The notes: generated by a model not told the origin, from the letters alone. A stretch of 64,000 nt of DNA from Tetrapyrgos nigripes (GCA_013368315.1 JAACJM010000051.1:186001-250000); one strand, 5' to 3'; numbered from the stretch's first letter, positions 34,879 through 45,899 are shown. Program-made: numbers and translations.

Positions 34879-35756
34879 TACTTATGAATACCCTTTGTAT
34901 CTATATAGATTGATCCACAATACAGTATTTGAGGCCAAAAGTAAGTCAAACGTGTCCGATCTCGACATTGCAAGCTATAGGAAGTTCCAGTGTTCGCTTT
35001 TAAGGCCTTAACTGGGGTCTTGAGAATCTTTAAGCCTTAAGAGCTCCTCGATGGATGACTGAGGGAGGAGACACAGGAGGTATGCAAGCAGCAAAAGCAC
35101 TCAAAGTATACCAATGCAAAGCTAGCTTCTTCACCTCCTTCACCTCCTCTGAGGTTGACAAGCTACCTCTTCCTCCTACCCAGCACTTATGTTGGAACTT
35201 TTGAAATGACATCATGACATGGCACAATATGTACATTATTACGGGCATAATGGCCGGCAGCCGTTATAATAGGATTATTAAGATGGCGAAAATCATTATA
35301 TCGGCTAAGGTCGGGGCCATTATAATTAATCATGACGACAAGCTCAGCATCAATGAGTTGAGCAGGTTTAGCGAAGCAGAAAGACCATCAATGCCGTCTA
35401 CATATATTACTTGAATATTAGTATGTCAAGGCGAGATTCGAACCCAAGCACAATCAACGATTTGTAATCAAATTTCAAGTGTGCACTCGAGACGTTAGAG
35501 ACAGTTAGGGCATTGACCTGTATTTATACTAGAGATCAAGCTTTACTAGACATGGATTTAACGGCTAATATACTGCAGATCACCACAACTCAACAACTGA
35601 TATCAATCACTCTGCGCTTTCGCCATCTCATCTACTTCAATTTACGGCTGCTATATGTACTGAAGAATGTATTCCGAGCATGATAAAGGTAAATTTGTAC
35701 AATTGTATACTGTAATCCTCACTGTGAATGAAACTAAATTGCCGAGTACTTCTCTT

Positions 35757-37460
35757 CTAAGTTCTCCTGGAGCATGTAGCGCGTGCTGGCCTTTCGGGTT
35801 CAGCTTCGGGAGTGCTAGAGGAAACATCCTTGGCCTTTCCTTTTCCTCGAGCACTGCCTCCACGCCCACCCCCGTGCCCGCGTCCACGAGGTGCATTTAA
35901 GGATCCCGTTCCAACGGATTCAAGATCATCATTGTCGTCTGCCTGCGCAGCGTCTGATGGTGAACTTGTCTGAGTGTTGGAATCACGGGCTGGGATGACG
36001 GGAACGGCGTTGGAGGAAGAAATGATGGGAGGAAGATTATTGGAAGTATTTCCAAATGCAGCGTCAAGAGGGTTTGGCGCCATCAGATGCTGCATCAACT
36101 CATCAAGCTCATCAACGGCAGCACTTGAGGAGGGAGACGCAGCAAATTCCATCCCAGAAACACCGGCAAATACCCATCGATTGTAGAAGTCATATAGAGA
36201 TTTTGCCCAAGGCGTACCTTTTGACTCTGCTAATACAATCATCTTACGATAGGCTTGGAAATGTTCTTGATATGGGACACGTGATATAGTACCGACTTCG
36301 GTGAACTCTTTGTCGGGCGAGACAATAAAACGAAGCTTGAAAGACTGGGAGTAAGTATATAATGCATGTAGAATATATGTAGTATCAAAAATAGATAAAA
36401 ACGTACCACGATTGCAGACCAAGCAATGCAAGATGCATTGACACTGCGTACGCCCCACTGAAACCCAATGAGGTGCTTTCCAGTTATCGGTGCATCTGGA
36501 TTCTTGATAGCGGAAGGGGCGAAAAGATTAATACGAATGATCTACAACTAATCATTAGTCTGAAGACAGATAAAAGGGATTGATCCCTTACACAGGGTTG
36601 GTATTCATTGAGAAAAGTTGTATGCGGATTAATGATCTGCTCGGGAAAGAAAATAGGGGCAAGTTTCTCATCGCTGATATCCTTCTTTCCTTGCATCCAA
36701 AGCGTCTTGAGTAGCTCGGAATCAGCATGCTCTTCGCCTGATCTTGCCACTCCAATGCATGCAGGGGGTGAAAGTTCACGTAGAATGATAGTGGCATGCT
36801 GTTGAACACGATCGGTGGTGTGGGTACGATGGTTGTTGACAGCCTTTCTGAACTACGGAATGTAGATAATATCAAAACAAATGTGATGAAGAGCAAACGT
36901 ATCACATACTTCAGATTTGAATGCGGGAAAAGTTGCTGCAAGCTCCTGCAAACGTGGTTCTTGAAGATGACGATGCAATTCTGCAATCATTCCCGCCATG
37001 TACGTGTTCTTGTCTATGAAACGAGCAGGTGAAAATGGATCGGGGAGATCGGTAGGTACTGGATGACCAAAAATGTCGACATTGATCCATGGTTCGTTCA
37101 TCACCATCCACCTGTTCGCTAAAGTTGTGATTCAGCTCATCCAGGGATCTAGGGTAGGATTGACAGGAGCTTCACGTTTTTGGCCTTGTCCACGCTTTTC
37201 GCTCTTCATGCTTTTGAGTGTACTAACGAGAAGGCGAAGCTCAGAATTGCGTTGACGAAGAGTTTGGTTCTGTAATTGAGCCTCTTGGAGTCGCTAAAAT
37301 GAAAATGTTGAGTATCAGAAATAAGACACTATTGTGTTTGATTGCGTACTTGGTAAACCAGAGCTGGACTAGCATCCACAGGTGGAAGAACGAGAGTGGG
37401 AAGATCATTGTTGTCCTCATGCGAATTGTCAAATTCACCCAATTTGTCGTTGTCAGACAT
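35757..37460 (-). pseudogene. Companion gene of the Plavaka element, one in-frame stop
   Basis: The start is MSDNDKLGEFDNSHEDNNDL at 37460, with exons 37460-37350, 37293-36910, about 36852-36600, 36541-36408 and about 36343-35757. A leucine-zipper-like stretch (LQEAQLQNQTLRQRNSELRL) opens exon 2. The central region includes PWINVDIFGHPVPTDLPDPF and FFPEQIINPHTTFLNEYQPC, then HLIGFQWGVRSVNASCIAWS and the well-conserved-looking YQEHFQAYRKMIVLAESK. The tail is Gly/Arg-rich (PRGRGHGGGRGGSARGKGK). A TGA after PWMS (about 37132) breaks exon 2, plausibly from CGA. I recognise this as a repeated agaricomycete family but cannot name a function. Its tail suggests nucleic-acid binding. Same-strand placement inside the transposon suggests co-mobilisation. 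Confidence 0.65.
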
Positions 37461-37695
37461 GTCTAGGTGTCAAGATGGGGGTGAAGAACGGAGTGTGTTT
37501 AGGACTGCGCCAGAGTGGGCGTCGGTTTATGTACGTATGTGCCAAAAATAAGCTTTCCTCGAGGCGGCTTTCTACATCGGAACATGTAACACTATGAGTC
37601 AAAATTAAGCTTCTCAAGACCTGAATTTGTGAGTCATTTTCTTTGAACTTTCTACAAATGGAAAAACATGTAGGCATGTAGGTAATAATCTTACA

Positions 37696-40482
37696 TCATA
37701 ATACTTCTGTAAAACTCGGATACAGCCTCTTCATCCTAAGAAACATGTCCCCGTCTAAGACATCCATGACAAACTGATCTGTTGAGCCTGAGGAATCATC
37801 AATGGCTGGTGCAAGGATTCCTCGAACGATTGATTGGATAGGAATGAATTCTGTCTGAGCTTCTTTTCTAATCCGGAGAAGTCCAAGCCTTTTGTCGTCA
37901 GCAGGTCGATTGCGCACTACCCTGTATGGTTGAACAAGTGCAATAGCATAAGCGTCTCCCCTGACGCTGCAAGAAAACATATAGAGAAGCTGTGCGAAGG
38001 TAAATTCATTCTCTGTGGCGTGGAAAAGAGCGAAATCGAAACGAGGTTTTCCATAGAAGCTGGGGTTGCAACGAAGTCGATTAACCTCTGGACGTCAAGT
38101 TTCCGAGGATTCAAAGCACGTTTTGAGATACTGATAAGGAATTATCTGTTGTCAAAATTCCAGTTAATTTCAGAAGTACTTGAATAAGATATTAAGTGCT
38201 ACGCACGGGGTCAGAGGCCTTGAATCTAACAACCTGTCGATCAGAAAGCAAAGATCGTTGAGCAGAGAGATATCTTGTGAGAAACTCTCCAACACGAATG
38301 TGAAATCTGGAGAATGATGGGTCAGATTTGTAAAGGTTCTCCAAATCCAGAAATGCTATTTCTTTCTGTTTTGCTCAAAGATAGAAACTCTCCTCTATAA
38401 TATCTTCCTGATCTGAATTCACATCATCTAATCCTTCCATATAATCATCTCATCTAAATGCCTCTTGAACTGAGCAAATAAATGATCACTCCATAGGCCA
38501 CCACTGTCAAAATGGAGTTCATCAAAGGAACAAGCCATGTATGGATCCATGAAGTTGACATCAAAAAACACATTCTGGAAAGTAGAAAATCAGCAAGGGA
38601 ATCTTGAGTAAGGAATAGAATTACAGGGACTGGTCTGAGACCAAATTTGGTCAGCCCATCTTTCTCTGTGGCCGTTCTGCTAGCATACACCTTCTCCATC
38701 AGCAGGCGTGTTTCCTGAACGTTTCATAATGGAAAAGAATTTGTGAGATCAGAGAGTTCATTGTTAGACACCAGGCATTTTGGACAGGGGCATAATCCTC
38801 CTAAGCCTCGAATCAATGCCATAACACATCTGTTGATATGATAAAATATTAGCAGAATATATAGATGTTTGAAACTTACTGTTCCTCATAATCAGATGAT
38901 AATATATATGGAATCGGCACCAAGCACCTGATGTGATTATCACCACATTTTAGCATACAGCCTGTTTCTGAGTGGGGAATAATGGATTCCAAAATCTTGC
39001 GGACTGAAGCATGCCATACTGGCATTTTTGAAATTTACGAAGCCAGTTTTCCCAGCCTCAGCAGTGTCTTCATCAACCTATCAATAAAAATATCAGTATT
39101 GTCAGATACATAGTTCAGAGAGATACTCACAATTGGAAGCCAACCAACAAGTCTACCACCACCCAATCATGTTCCATTTCGTATGTCCGATGGTAGATTA
39201 GCACATCGTGCAATAACTGGATAGCCTTTCTGAGTACCAAAGGGTGATAACTTGTTTTTGTCGGCATAAAGAATGATAAAAAATGGTTTTGCATTTCGGG
39301 GAAGTTCATGCTATGATAAAGCTCAGTCAACTTAGATGCTAATATGAAATAATGGTTCAGACCTGAATGCGCCACCAGGAGTTTGCAGTCCAAGGTTCCT
39401 CAATAAATCTTTCCCATTTCTGTCCATCAAATTTGGAGAGAATACGAGCATTCCAATTGAGATGTGGTGCCAATTTCTTACTTGTGACAATTTCTTCTGC
39501 CCAGTCCCACAGTGGCCGGAAATGAACATCAAAACTTTTTCTTCACCTTTGTACTCAACAGCAATAGGTGCCTTCTGGAACTGTTATGATATTTGGATAA
39601 ATTCTCGAAATAGAAGTGTGGACTTACTTACCTGGAGAGTCTTGACAGCAGCAAGATCCCATAAAGTCTGCATCTGAGAGGCAGATTTGATAGTAAAAAC
39701 ATCATGTGGATCAGGCTTATCTCGACAGCAGCACAGCAATTTGATGAGATCCTCAGTGAGATCTGAGGAAAGACCTGCATGTAAGGCAAATTCTGCCACT
39801 TCAAAGTCAAGCCGTGAGTGGAAAGGTTGCCAAGGAGTAAAATCTGTTGGAATACATGGCTCGAGAACTTTTCCAAACCCAAAATCTTTGAAATTCTGGA
39901 TTGTTGTGTGTTGGCCGGCATTTGGATGAAATTCAGTCTTGATATCATTCTTGAGGACTCCAGCATGTATTTCCTCTGAGGATTCAAAGGCTGGAATATC
40001 AGAAGCATCTATCTTTATGTCAGATACTATTCAAGGGTCAGATGAGGCCCAGATCATATCTACGCACTGAGAATCGCTGCTTGGAAATCCTCAAATTCCC
40101 TATCTTGAGATTCATCATCGACCAGAGGCAAACCAAATCCCTCAACTCCACTTTGAGATCCTGTAGCATTTGCAGATACTACTACACTGGTCAGGTAATA
40201 TACTGCTAGGAGATTGGAGACATGCCTGTGCCAGGAATTGAGGTAAATTCTGGATCTGGGACAACCATCAATGACTATATGAAGCATTTGTACTCAGTTG
40301 CACTTACCATTAAGATGCTCAGTATAATACTTCACTGTGTCCTGTATATCTTGAGCATCTCTCTGACATGTCGACTCATGTCTTGAAATTCCCCTCCAAT
40401 GATACTTTTTAAAGCAGATCCTACACTCGGTAAAGCCATTTGCATCAATTATATGATCAGTTTTCTTGGTTTTTGGACCCAT
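37696..40482 (-). CDS. Plavaka transposase
   Basis: A multi-exon minus-strand gene from ATG 40482 to a stop at 37698-37696. The N-terminus has a zinc finger, CRICFKKYHWRGISRHESTC (C-x2-C-x12-H-x4-C). Further on, exon pieces read TDFTPWQPFHSRLDFEVAEF and EEKVLMFISGHCGTGQKKLS. The family signature follows: FFIILYADKNKLSPFGTQKG, YPVIARCANLPSDIRN, then GGGRLVGWLPIVDEDTAEAG. After these come MDPYMACSFDELHFDSGGLW and a C-terminal block LGLLRIRKEAQTEFIPIQSI...VMDVLDGDMFLRMKRLYPS. Plavaka enzymes are RNase H-fold transposases described from agaricomycete genomes. Many introns are present and not every splice was checked, so intactness is likely but unproven. Confidence 0.85.
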
Positions 40483-40861
40483 ATGGGTACACGGAGAGTA
40501 TAAACAGTGTGTACTTTGGTTATACGGAGTATTGATGGGAGGGAACAGCTACTACTTCGACGAGCGAGGCTTTTCTGTTGGTGAGTGGTCGATGACGGCG
40601 ATATCCGTGAGCTAATTATAACCCAATTATAACAGCGTCTATATTGGTCCCGGCCCGGTAATAATGACATCATAACCCTAACTCAATTATAACGACAACG
40701 GGAAAGTTCCGACATAGTTAAGGGTTTTCGGTTCGCTTTTAAGCCCTTAAAGACACCCAACGGATCTTTTAAGCCTTATGCCTTAAGGAGAACACTGATA
40801 GGAACAATCTCGGATCTTGCAAAGCATTGGCATTTTAGGTGGGTTCATCACTGTACAGTAC

Positions 40862-41222
40862 TACAGGTGGTGCCTGCACCTCCAGAGACCTCCGCAAATA
40901 GCAAGCGGAGCCTCATCCGATACCCCTCTCTGACACATCCATTTATTGTTTCATTTGTTTATCTTATGTTTCTGTCCAAGGATCGGATGGTTTGCAGCGG
41001 ATGCCCGTCGTAGACCAGTATGATCCATCGTATACTATATACATTTCATACTCCGTTCAGTTGACTTTTTCCCCGACTTTGCATGCACTTTTCTTCTGCC
41101 CACCCAACCCACCTTCTATGATTAAATTTAAACACTACTACTACTTACACTTGTTCATATTTACGAGCCCTATCGCTCACTCACAGTTTCTATTCGCAAT
41201 CTCTACGTTTCTATGGGGGCGG
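40862..41222 (+). repeat. Promoter-like segment, copy 1 of a ~370-bp direct repeat
   Basis: Shares with 44594-44966 the blocks CCTCCGCAAATAGCAAGCGG, AGCCTCATC(C/T)GATACCCC, CAGTATGATCC, TTTTCTTCTGCCCACCCA and ATGGGGGCGGTT, in the same order. It ends at a potential ATG in both copies, so it may be a promoter plus start region. Weaker similarity (GGAGGCGAGTT-like) continues to about 41310. No clear gene follows this copy. Confidence 0.85.
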
Positions 41223-42008
41223 TTAAGATGTCGAACGCGTCGAAAAGATAAAAAGATGGATGTCAAAGTCGACATTCCAAACGCAGATGGAGGTACGAGG
41301 CGAGTTTTGAGGCCATTAAAACGTTCTCGTCAGCTCGGTTGCCATATTGGTAAACCAAGGCAGTCGCGGCGAGCTCAGGGTTCAAGGCAACTCGACCTTG
41401 CGGCAGCACTATCGAGATGGCTAACATCAAATCTGGGCCGCAGTCCCTGGAACGTGCCTCGCCTCGGGCTCTGTTTACCGAGGCTGCGGAGGTCCTTGGC
41501 CGAACCTTCCATACGTATGTAGTCGGAAGTAATCCTTTCGCCAGAACTGATACTCCATTCTCCTCCAATTTTTGTTCCACCTCAAACCTAGGGAAATACG
41601 AGTGTCCTGCAGCTCGTCGAATAACCTACGTTTGTTTGTGGTTCTGTACACGTAGGAGAGAAGTGCCAACAACTCAGAGTCACTGTCAATGGCTTCATGG
41701 GTGATTGATTGTTCGACAGGTTTGATCAATGAAAATGAAGAGGCTAGAGTGCGATTTCTGACATGCCTATTCGTTCACTGACCTGACTATATTGGCTTAT
41801 GTCAAACATTGGAAGATGAATTACCCCGAGGTACACAATAATTCACTTCGAGCGCTCGTTCTGACTGCAAGTACTTGACAAGTACCTGATCATATAGACT
41901 CGCCGGTCTTTGAAAATGCCAGCTAGAAACCTATAAGAGCAGGGCAAGTTTACCTCGAATCTGCACTCGAACAAAGCTTTCCAGGTTCTTGTTCAGTACT
42001 CCTACATC
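41223..42008. other. Upstream region of the small secreted protein gene
   Basis: Overlapping frames on both strands (41263-41730) give no recognisable protein and no coherent splice chain, so I do not call a gene. The distal part is presumably the promoter of the gene at 42009. Confidence 0.45.
41933..41938 (+). promoter_or_regulatory. Candidate TATA box
   Basis: TATAAG, 70 bp upstream of the ATG at 42009. Confidence 0.45.
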
Positions 42009-42400
42009 ATGAAACTCACCTTGGCTTCCCTCTTCGCTCTCGGGGCATTCGTCTCTACGGCTGCTGCTCAGTGCGCAGTTCACCCCGGATCCAACTTCCC
42101 CAACGGAAGAATCTTTTGCTGCCAGAGATTCGATTTCGTGCGTTCATTCTATTAACCGTTATTCCGACTTTTAGAATCAGTCGTGCTAACCGTCGAACGC
42201 ATTGTCTTCCTTCTAGATCCTCCACTCAAACGTCGGTGTGAACTGTAATGCTTGCACTGGAGGTGCCAATGCACAATGTTGCTACGGAATCTTCTCGGTA
42301 AGGGACATTGTCAATTCCTTTGCTTACCCTCTCTCATCTGATCCGAATCGCTTCAATCCAGGGTGGAGAGGCTGGAGATTGCTTTCCCATTGGTACATGA
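42009..42400 (+). CDS. Small secreted protein with eight cysteines (hydrophobin-like order)
   Basis: Three exons (42009-42137, 42217-42297, 42362-42400) with GTGCGT and GTAAGG donors join in frame to 82 residues. The N-terminal 20 residues (MKLTLASLFALGAFVSTAAA) are a clear signal peptide. The mature part has cysteines in the order C-x14-CC-x14-C-x2-C-x7-CC-x11-C. That C-CC-C-C-CC-C order is that of hydrophobins, but the x2 gap between the fourth and fifth cysteines is far shorter than in class I or II hydrophobins, and the protein is small. It is either a divergent hydrophobin-like surface protein or a separate effector-like family. It lies between the promoter-like repeat and a stack of nested transposons. 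Confidence 0.85.
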
Positions 42401-42726
42401 GAATCTCAATGTGCTTGAAATGCATACAAGTGCATAGTTACTAATAGGGGAAGCGGGCTGAGTGACCGTATAAATGTAAATGTATCGAGGAAATGTCACG
42501 AAAATGCGATATATTACTACTCAGTCTGAAATACGCTGCATGACATGAGATTGTTTTTGAGCATTGATGATATGTCCCTTATGGTGTTGAATAAATTCGG
42601 CAAGGGATACTAACACGTATATGGTACATCTCTCACTTTTCTACTTCCTAACTGACACTAGGGCTCCGCGCCGTACCAGTACTGTACATTTTTTACGGCC
42701 GTCATACGGGTTTGTACGGTATACGG

Positions 42727-42873
42727 TGGAGTAGGGGTTTAGGGGCGGTCTAGGCCCTAAGTACTCACGTGATCAGGTAGTATACAGCTTGCATGTATGT
42801 CGTAGCTAGCTCTTAACCTCAATCCACTGCATTTGGCTCTGGTGTAGCGATAGCCAGCCCTCGGACTACTCCA
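42727..42873 (+). repeat. 5' LTR, 147 bp
   Basis: Matches 44172-44318 and, less closely, 63377-63520. It contains a shared core GTAGTATACAGCTTGCATGT. Confidence 0.93.
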
Positions 42874-42978
42874 TTCTGGTGACGAGAGTGCGTTTCTCAC
42901 CACACGCACCTTTTGGAACGTCTTTTTAGTCATTTCGCGCTTCTCTTTCGCAAGGTTCTCGTCTTCTTTTGCTGCGTA

Positions 42979-44143
42979 ATGGACCCGCAACCCTTTGATG
43001 GCTCTGGCGACGCGTCCGCCTGGCTCAAAACCTTCGACGAGTGCTACAAGAAGAATTCCCCGTCATGGAAAACGAAACAGTTCGAGAAACTACTGTCAGG
43101 AGATGCTGAGGATTGATGGTACGGCGTTAGGATGGACAACTGGGTACACTGAAGCAGAAATTTGTCATATATTGGATAGATAGCCTACGAGGGGATGCAT
43201 ACAAGGCAAAATGCAAGGCTATTGATTCAGAGACACCACCAGCACCTGTCACAGTCAACTGGGTCACCATGGAACCTCCACCACCCCCCAAATCAGAACT
43301 GTTGTCCTCCCATCCCATTTTTTCTGTCTTTGTAACCACTGGTATCCAAGACCCACATGGCAGTTACAACAAGGTATTTGCACAGCTCTCCCAAGCAGAC
43401 TCTACAAACAAGGAGAAGATTTTTCATGTTATTTGGGATGCCACTTTTGAGTTGGGAAGGAAATGCAGGTATTTGGCAGGACAGAGCGAGGTATACAAGG
43501 AGCATGTTGAGGAAGTGAAGAAGTTGGGTTTGAAGATGGGGATGATGAAGTTTGAGGAAGAGCAGAAGCAAAGGGAGAGGAATCATTGTTCGGTTGCCAT
43601 TGACACGTCAGAACTGCACCCTAGTGTGGTTACCTCTGCACGCATTGAAGCAGCCTCACAAACTGAACCTATGGTCACCAGCGTACTCGACAACAAGCTC
43701 AATTGGGCAGATGAGTCTGATACTATTCCGCCAGCAGTCTTAATTCCGCCCACTTCCCCACCATGAGATATTTCAGCTCTTCCTCAAACAATTCCGCTAT
43801 TTGTCCCTTCAACTCTCTCCAGCGCTGTGCTCAACAGTCTCAGTTTAAGTCTCAGAGAACTCGTCAATTCGTTACTACACCTATGTCACGTTTGGATCCT
43901 GGTGCTATGTCAAAGTCCTGTCCCGTCATCACATGTCGACATCCTCATGGTCTTGGAGCTCATAGACCTATCCAAATCGTCATGCCATCTTCATCTCCCT
44001 CATTTCCTCATCCTAAGCCAGTTTTGTTGGATTGGGTGGGAGATCCTCGTTTGGCAGAGCTGAGTTGTATTTTGCGAGATTTAGGTTGGGTTCGTGGATA
44101 CGTTATTGCTTTTTGTTTTCGATCATTTGTTTCCAGGCAATGA
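42979..44143 (+). pseudogene. gag-like gene of the short LTR element, broken
   Basis: ATG 42979 opens MDPQPFDGSGDASAWLKTFD, typical of retroelement gag. A TGA at 43114-43116 stands where the copy at 63634 has tryptophan (DAEKWWYGV). Coding resumes in another frame at 43269 (SHPIFSVFVTTGIQDPHGSY, FHVIWDATFELGRKCRYLAG) to 43766, and a last frame runs to 44143. There is therefore at least one nonsense change and one frameshift. Confidence 0.8.
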
Positions 44144-44171
44144 GGATGTCACCTTGTTTGAAGGTGGCACA

Positions 44172-44318
44172 TGGAGTAGGGGTTTAGGGGCAGTCTAGGC
44201 CCTAAGTGCTCACATGATCGTGTAGTATACAGCTTGCATGTATGTTGTAGCTAGCTCTTAACCTCAATCCACTGCATTTGGCTCTGGCATAGCGATATCC
44301 AGCCCTCGGCCTACTCCA
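44172..44318 (+). repeat. 3' LTR, 147 bp
   Basis: Same length as the 5' LTR with few differences, flanked by ACGG on the right. Confidence 0.93.
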
Positions 44319-44593
44319 ACGGGTTGGCCATGCATCGGCGAGGGTTTTCTCCTGCTTTTCTGTCATACATTATCACTGTAAATAAAAAAATATTGTCAAA
44401 TTCTGAGCAGTTTGCGGTGGAAAATTATTCCTTGGCTACATCAACTTGATTCATGGGGAAATGATTCACCAAAAAAGGCGAGTGGAGACTGGCCGAAGTA
44501 ATTTTGCCTCAATGCCATCCCAAATACACCATAAAGGTGAGCAGTGAGCTAATTCAAATATTTTCTCGCATCAATTCACCTCAAAAGTTTGAT

Positions 44594-44966
44594 GTAGGTG
44601 CTTGCACCTTCGGAGGCCTCCGCAAATAGCAAGCGGAGCCTCATCTGATACCCCTCTCTCAAACATCCATTCATCATTTCATTTATGTTTCTGATTTATT
44701 TGTTTCAACATTTTCCAAGGATCGGTTGCGGCGAGTGCTGTGGTTTGCAGCGAAGGCTCGTCGTACACCAGTATGATCCGTCACATATATATATATGATT
44801 TGATTCATCAATTATTCTTCAGTTCGAGTTTGACCCCAACCGTCTACGCATTTTTTCTTCTGCCCACCCATCCCACCCTCTTTTAATAACACATATTACT
44901 ACTACCAACATTTGTATGTATGTACGGCCCACACGCTCACTCACAATCTCTCGATGGGGGCGGTTG
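44594..44966 (+). repeat. Promoter-like segment, copy 2, carried inside the hAT-type element
   Basis: Direct-orientation copy of 40862-41222 with scattered differences and a short TA microsatellite (around 44785-44795). It ends at an ATG that opens only a short frame (MGAVALGLAYYIRSKACE then stop). Confidence 0.85.
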
Positions 44967-45638
44967 CCCTCGGTTTGGCCTATTACATACGAAGCAAAGC
45001 TTGCGAGTAAGGTGGAGGCGAGTTCAATTTAGAATTCTGGGCATTTCCTGGTGAAAAGACCCGTACACCATATCAAACCATAATACTGCCGTATCAATAC
45101 CCGTACGAATACGAGGATACACCGTACCAGTACTGGACCCGTGAAAAATACGGGCGTACTAGTATTACTGGACGGCACGGAGCCCTAACTGACACACTGG
45201 GCCTGTCTATTTTTCCCCAGCTCATCCTTTGCCGACACCTCTCCAGCTCCCTATTATAATCATAATGATGGAAATGATAATGACATGACACTACACTCCT
45301 CATCTATGTCTGAACCACTCAATGGTACTATGCCACCTCAACCGCCAATGGCCCTTTGCCCAAAAATGCTATGTCTCAACCTACCTATGCCCCTTCAAGT
45401 TGTCACTTTGCTGTAGTTACCATTGAGCAGAAAAATTCAGTACTTATTCGGAATATTAATACAGGGTCTGTGTTTGCCACTTGAACGAAGACAAGAAGAA
45501 CACGACAGTGCTACGCAACGAATTTGAGACTCGCTGTTGCTCTCATGTATGTTTGGTGAGACATGAGCAAACTTAATGTTGGCATTCTACCGCAGGATCC
45601 CGTTTGCCATCACCATTGACTCAGCTTCATGACGAGAT

Positions 45639-45815
45639 TTGTGTCATCTTTGGTTGTCTCACCACGTCAAAATCACTGTTGATACCTTGGCTAAAACCCC
45701 ACTTCTCGTAGTACGCAGGTCAAGGATTATTGAAGCTTTGCGATGCCTTAAGCTTAAGGCTCACAATTGCTTGTATTCTGACCTTGATCTTAACGTCTGG
45801 CCTCTCAAAAACCTC
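45639..45815 (+). pseudogene. Fragment resembling a Helitron-associated protein (DUF6570-like)
   Basis: The peptide KITVDTLAKTPLLVVRRSRI followed by IEALRCLKLKAHNCLYSDLD recalls the region 'TPL.VRR..V.EAL.WLK..N..Y.D' that I associate with DUF6570 proteins found next to Helitron helicases. No helicase or replication-initiator part is seen nearby, and the surroundings contain many stops. It is probably a transposon relic, identified from memory of the pattern only. Confidence 0.35.
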
Positions 45816-45899
45816 ACTTGTGTAGGTTTTTATATTTTTACTTATGTATTAACGCTCTCTTATTCTTTGCTTAACAGTGGTGCGTCAATGAGCACTTAT

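Larger units (their letters stand above)
34988..40797 (-). mobile_element. Plavaka-family DNA transposon carrying two genes
   Basis: The 5.8-kb unit is bounded by imperfect inverted ends: CAGTGTTCGCTTTTAAGGCC at 34988 and, reversed, CAGTGTTCTCCTTAAGGC at 40797. TTAAGGC/GCCTTAA repeats and TTATAAT/ATTATAA repeats continue inside both ends (35270-35330 and 40610-40690), together with a shared TGACATCAT motif (35206-35217 and 40664-40673). ATAGGAA is found directly outside the right end and 4 bp outside the left end, a possible target duplication. Inside, on one strand, are the Plavaka transposase (37696-40482) and a second gene (35757-37460). The boundaries are inferred. Confidence 0.75.
42727..44318 (+). 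mobile_element. Short LTR retroelement with gag only, nested in the hAT-type element
   Basis: Two LTRs of exactly 147 bp (42727-42873 and 44172-44318) start TGGAGTAGGGG and end CTACTCCA. ACGG flanks both sides (42723-42726 and 44319-44322) as a 4-bp duplication. The candidate primer-binding region after the 5' LTR is TTCTGGTGACGAGAGTGCG, and a purine-rich GAAGGTGG precedes the 3' LTR. The internal 1.3 kb encodes only gag-like sequence, without protease, reverse transcriptase or integrase, so movement would depend on another element. A related copy starts at 63377. Confidence 0.9.
42659..45187. mobile_element. Non-autonomous hAT-type element with nested LTR element and captured DNA
   Basis: Perfect 8-bp target duplication ACTGACAC at 42651-42658 and 45188-45195. 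Inverted ends are TAGGGCTCCGCGCCGTACCA at the left and, reversed, TAGGGCTCCGTGCCGTCCAG at the right. The total is 2,529 bp; without the LTR element nested at 42727-44318 it was about 0.93 kb. It contains the second copy of the promoter-like segment (44594-44966). The subterminal parts are rich in CCGTA(C/T)/(G/A)TACGG motifs. No transposase is present. The first 9 bp of the TIR match those of the MITE at 56334. Confidence 0.92.

Noticed and set aside
35425..35500. tRNA-like GATTCGAACCC (reverse of a T-loop/B-box) on the minus strand
   Set aside because: No matching acceptor, D or anticodon stems could be folded around it. At most a tRNA-derived fragment within the Plavaka element.
41263..41730. 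A gene on either strand upstream of the small secreted protein
   Set aside because: Frames on both strands of similar length, neither recognisable, and no splice pattern favours one.
42009..42400. Direct naming as a class I hydrophobin
   Set aside because: Cysteine order fits but the x2 spacing and short length do not; called hydrophobin-like only.
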